DNA of 64,000 bases from DASUBV01 sp963822485 (lineage in GTDB: Bacteria; Actinomycetota; Actinomycetes; Streptosporangiales; Streptosporangiaceae): assembly GCA_963822485.1 (NCBI GenBank), contig CAWGHW010000013.1:372001-436000 (forward strand). The letters are read 5' to 3'. Every line of letters starts with the position of its first letter. The first letter of the stretch is position 1. This document shows positions 63,559 through 64,000 of this stretch, piece after piece. Position numbers and translations under genes: made by a program. The notes beneath the pieces were generated by a model. That model did not search any database. It was given only the letters and a program-made list of their open reading frames with translations, and was not told the DNA's origin.

Positions 63559-64000
63559 ATGCAGGTCATCGCAACCGCCGGGCACGTGGACCACGGAAAG
63601 TCAACGCTGCTGCGCGCGCTCACCGGGATGGATCCGGACCGCTGGAGCGAGGAGAAGCGCCGCGGCCTCACCATCGACCTGGGCTTCGCCTGGCTCAAGC
63701 TGCCCTCGGGCGAGCGGATCGCGTTCGTGGACGTGCCGGGCCACGAGCGCTTCGTGCCGAACATGCTGGCCGGGGTGGGCCCGGTCCCGGCCGTGCTGTT
63801 CATGGTCGCCGCGGACGAGGGCTGGATGCCCCAGTCGGCCGAGCACCTGGCCGTGGTGGACGCCCTGGGCATCCGCAGCGGCCTGCTGGTGATCACCCGG
63901 TCCGACCTGGCCGACCCCGGCCCGGCGCTGGCCCAGGCCAGCGCGGAGCTGAGCCGCAGCAGCCTGGGCGTGCCGCCCGCGATCGCGGTCAGCGCCGTTA
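63559..64000 (+). CDS. selB: Selenocysteine-specific elongation factor SelB, N-terminal part (cut by window edge)
   Basis: 147 residues of the GTPase domain: G1 ATAGHVDHGKST, switch RRGLTIDLGFAW and G3 DVPGHERFVPNMLAGVG, in the SelB subfamily form. SelB carries Sec-tRNA(Sec) to ribosomes at SECIS hairpins. The NKxD position reads ITRSD here. The SECIS-binding winged-helix domains lie outside the window. Confidence 0.94.
   Translation, partial: MQVIATAGHVDHGKSTLLRALTGMDPDRWSEEKRRGLTIDLGFAWLKLPSGERIAFVDVPGHERFVPNMLAGVGPVPAVLFMVAADEGWMPQSAEHLAVVDALGIRSGLLVITRSDLADPGPALAQASAELSRSSLGVPPAIAVSAV

Overview
High-GC DNA with GTG starts, ATGA-type overlapping genes and actinobacterial gene sets (sufRBD-Rieske-CSUT, SigE-type sigma factor, PadR/SIP pair, acVLRF1-type release factor), so the source is an actinomycete (Actinomycetota). 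I cannot fix the genus. No rRNA gene, CRISPR array, insertion sequence or prophage is visible. Six loci carry apparent single-base or net +1 frameshifts, so uncorrected indels in the sequence must be considered before any is called a pseudogene.

Layout. 1-3661 (minus): transaldolase (cut by the window edge), transketolase, heme A synthase. 4436-6345: an ABC-2 exporter pair. 6366-7856: a cytosolic S10 serine peptidase. 7902-14068: a gamma-glutamylation catabolic operon (APC permease, glutamine-synthetase-like ligase, aldehyde dehydrogenase, SDR, C26 amidohydrolase) beside a divergent, frameshifted GntR/FCD regulator. The gene content fits ethanolamine use through gamma-glutamylethanolamide at least as well as the classical putrescine Puu route. 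15486-23473: an SCO6745-like gene, then the complete Suf Fe-S assembly operon. 23606-25733: PadR, a membrane protein and a siderophore-interacting flavoprotein. 25906-27835: leuA with a leader peptide, attenuator-like stems and a terminator.

27851-36918: an XRE regulator overlapping a ClpP-like gene with a collagen-like N-terminus and no apparent catalytic Ser/His, SseB, an acVLRF1-type peptidyl-tRNA hydrolase broken inside a 30-bp minisatellite, an ABC-F ATPase, a small HTH protein, an enoyl-CoA hydratase and an ABC exporter. 36925-43591: sulfotransferase, GH15 trehalase/glucoamylase, two tandem paralogous lipoproteins with leaderless-type promoters, and an SsuABC-type sulfonate importer.

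43706-49723 and 56678-64000 together form a selenocysteine module. FdhD and a three-subunit formate dehydrogenase lie in the first block; its catalytic subunit is read through an in-frame UGA followed by a short hairpin with a GGUCU loop. selD, tRNA-Sec (anticodon UCA), selA and the start of selB lie 9-16 kb away. Between them are a SigE/anti-sigma-like pair (the latter decayed), an FtsK-like ATPase interrupted in its P-loop by a class 3-type intein with a LAGLIDADG domain, idi, an acyl-CoA synthetase and regulators.

Two intergenic repeat families are not explained by the genes: four long hairpins that share CATGATC/GATCATG ends but have different, internally complementary bodies, and four exact copies of a 19-mer, CTGATAACAGCAAGAAGCG, each on the sense strand downstream of a plus-strand gene.
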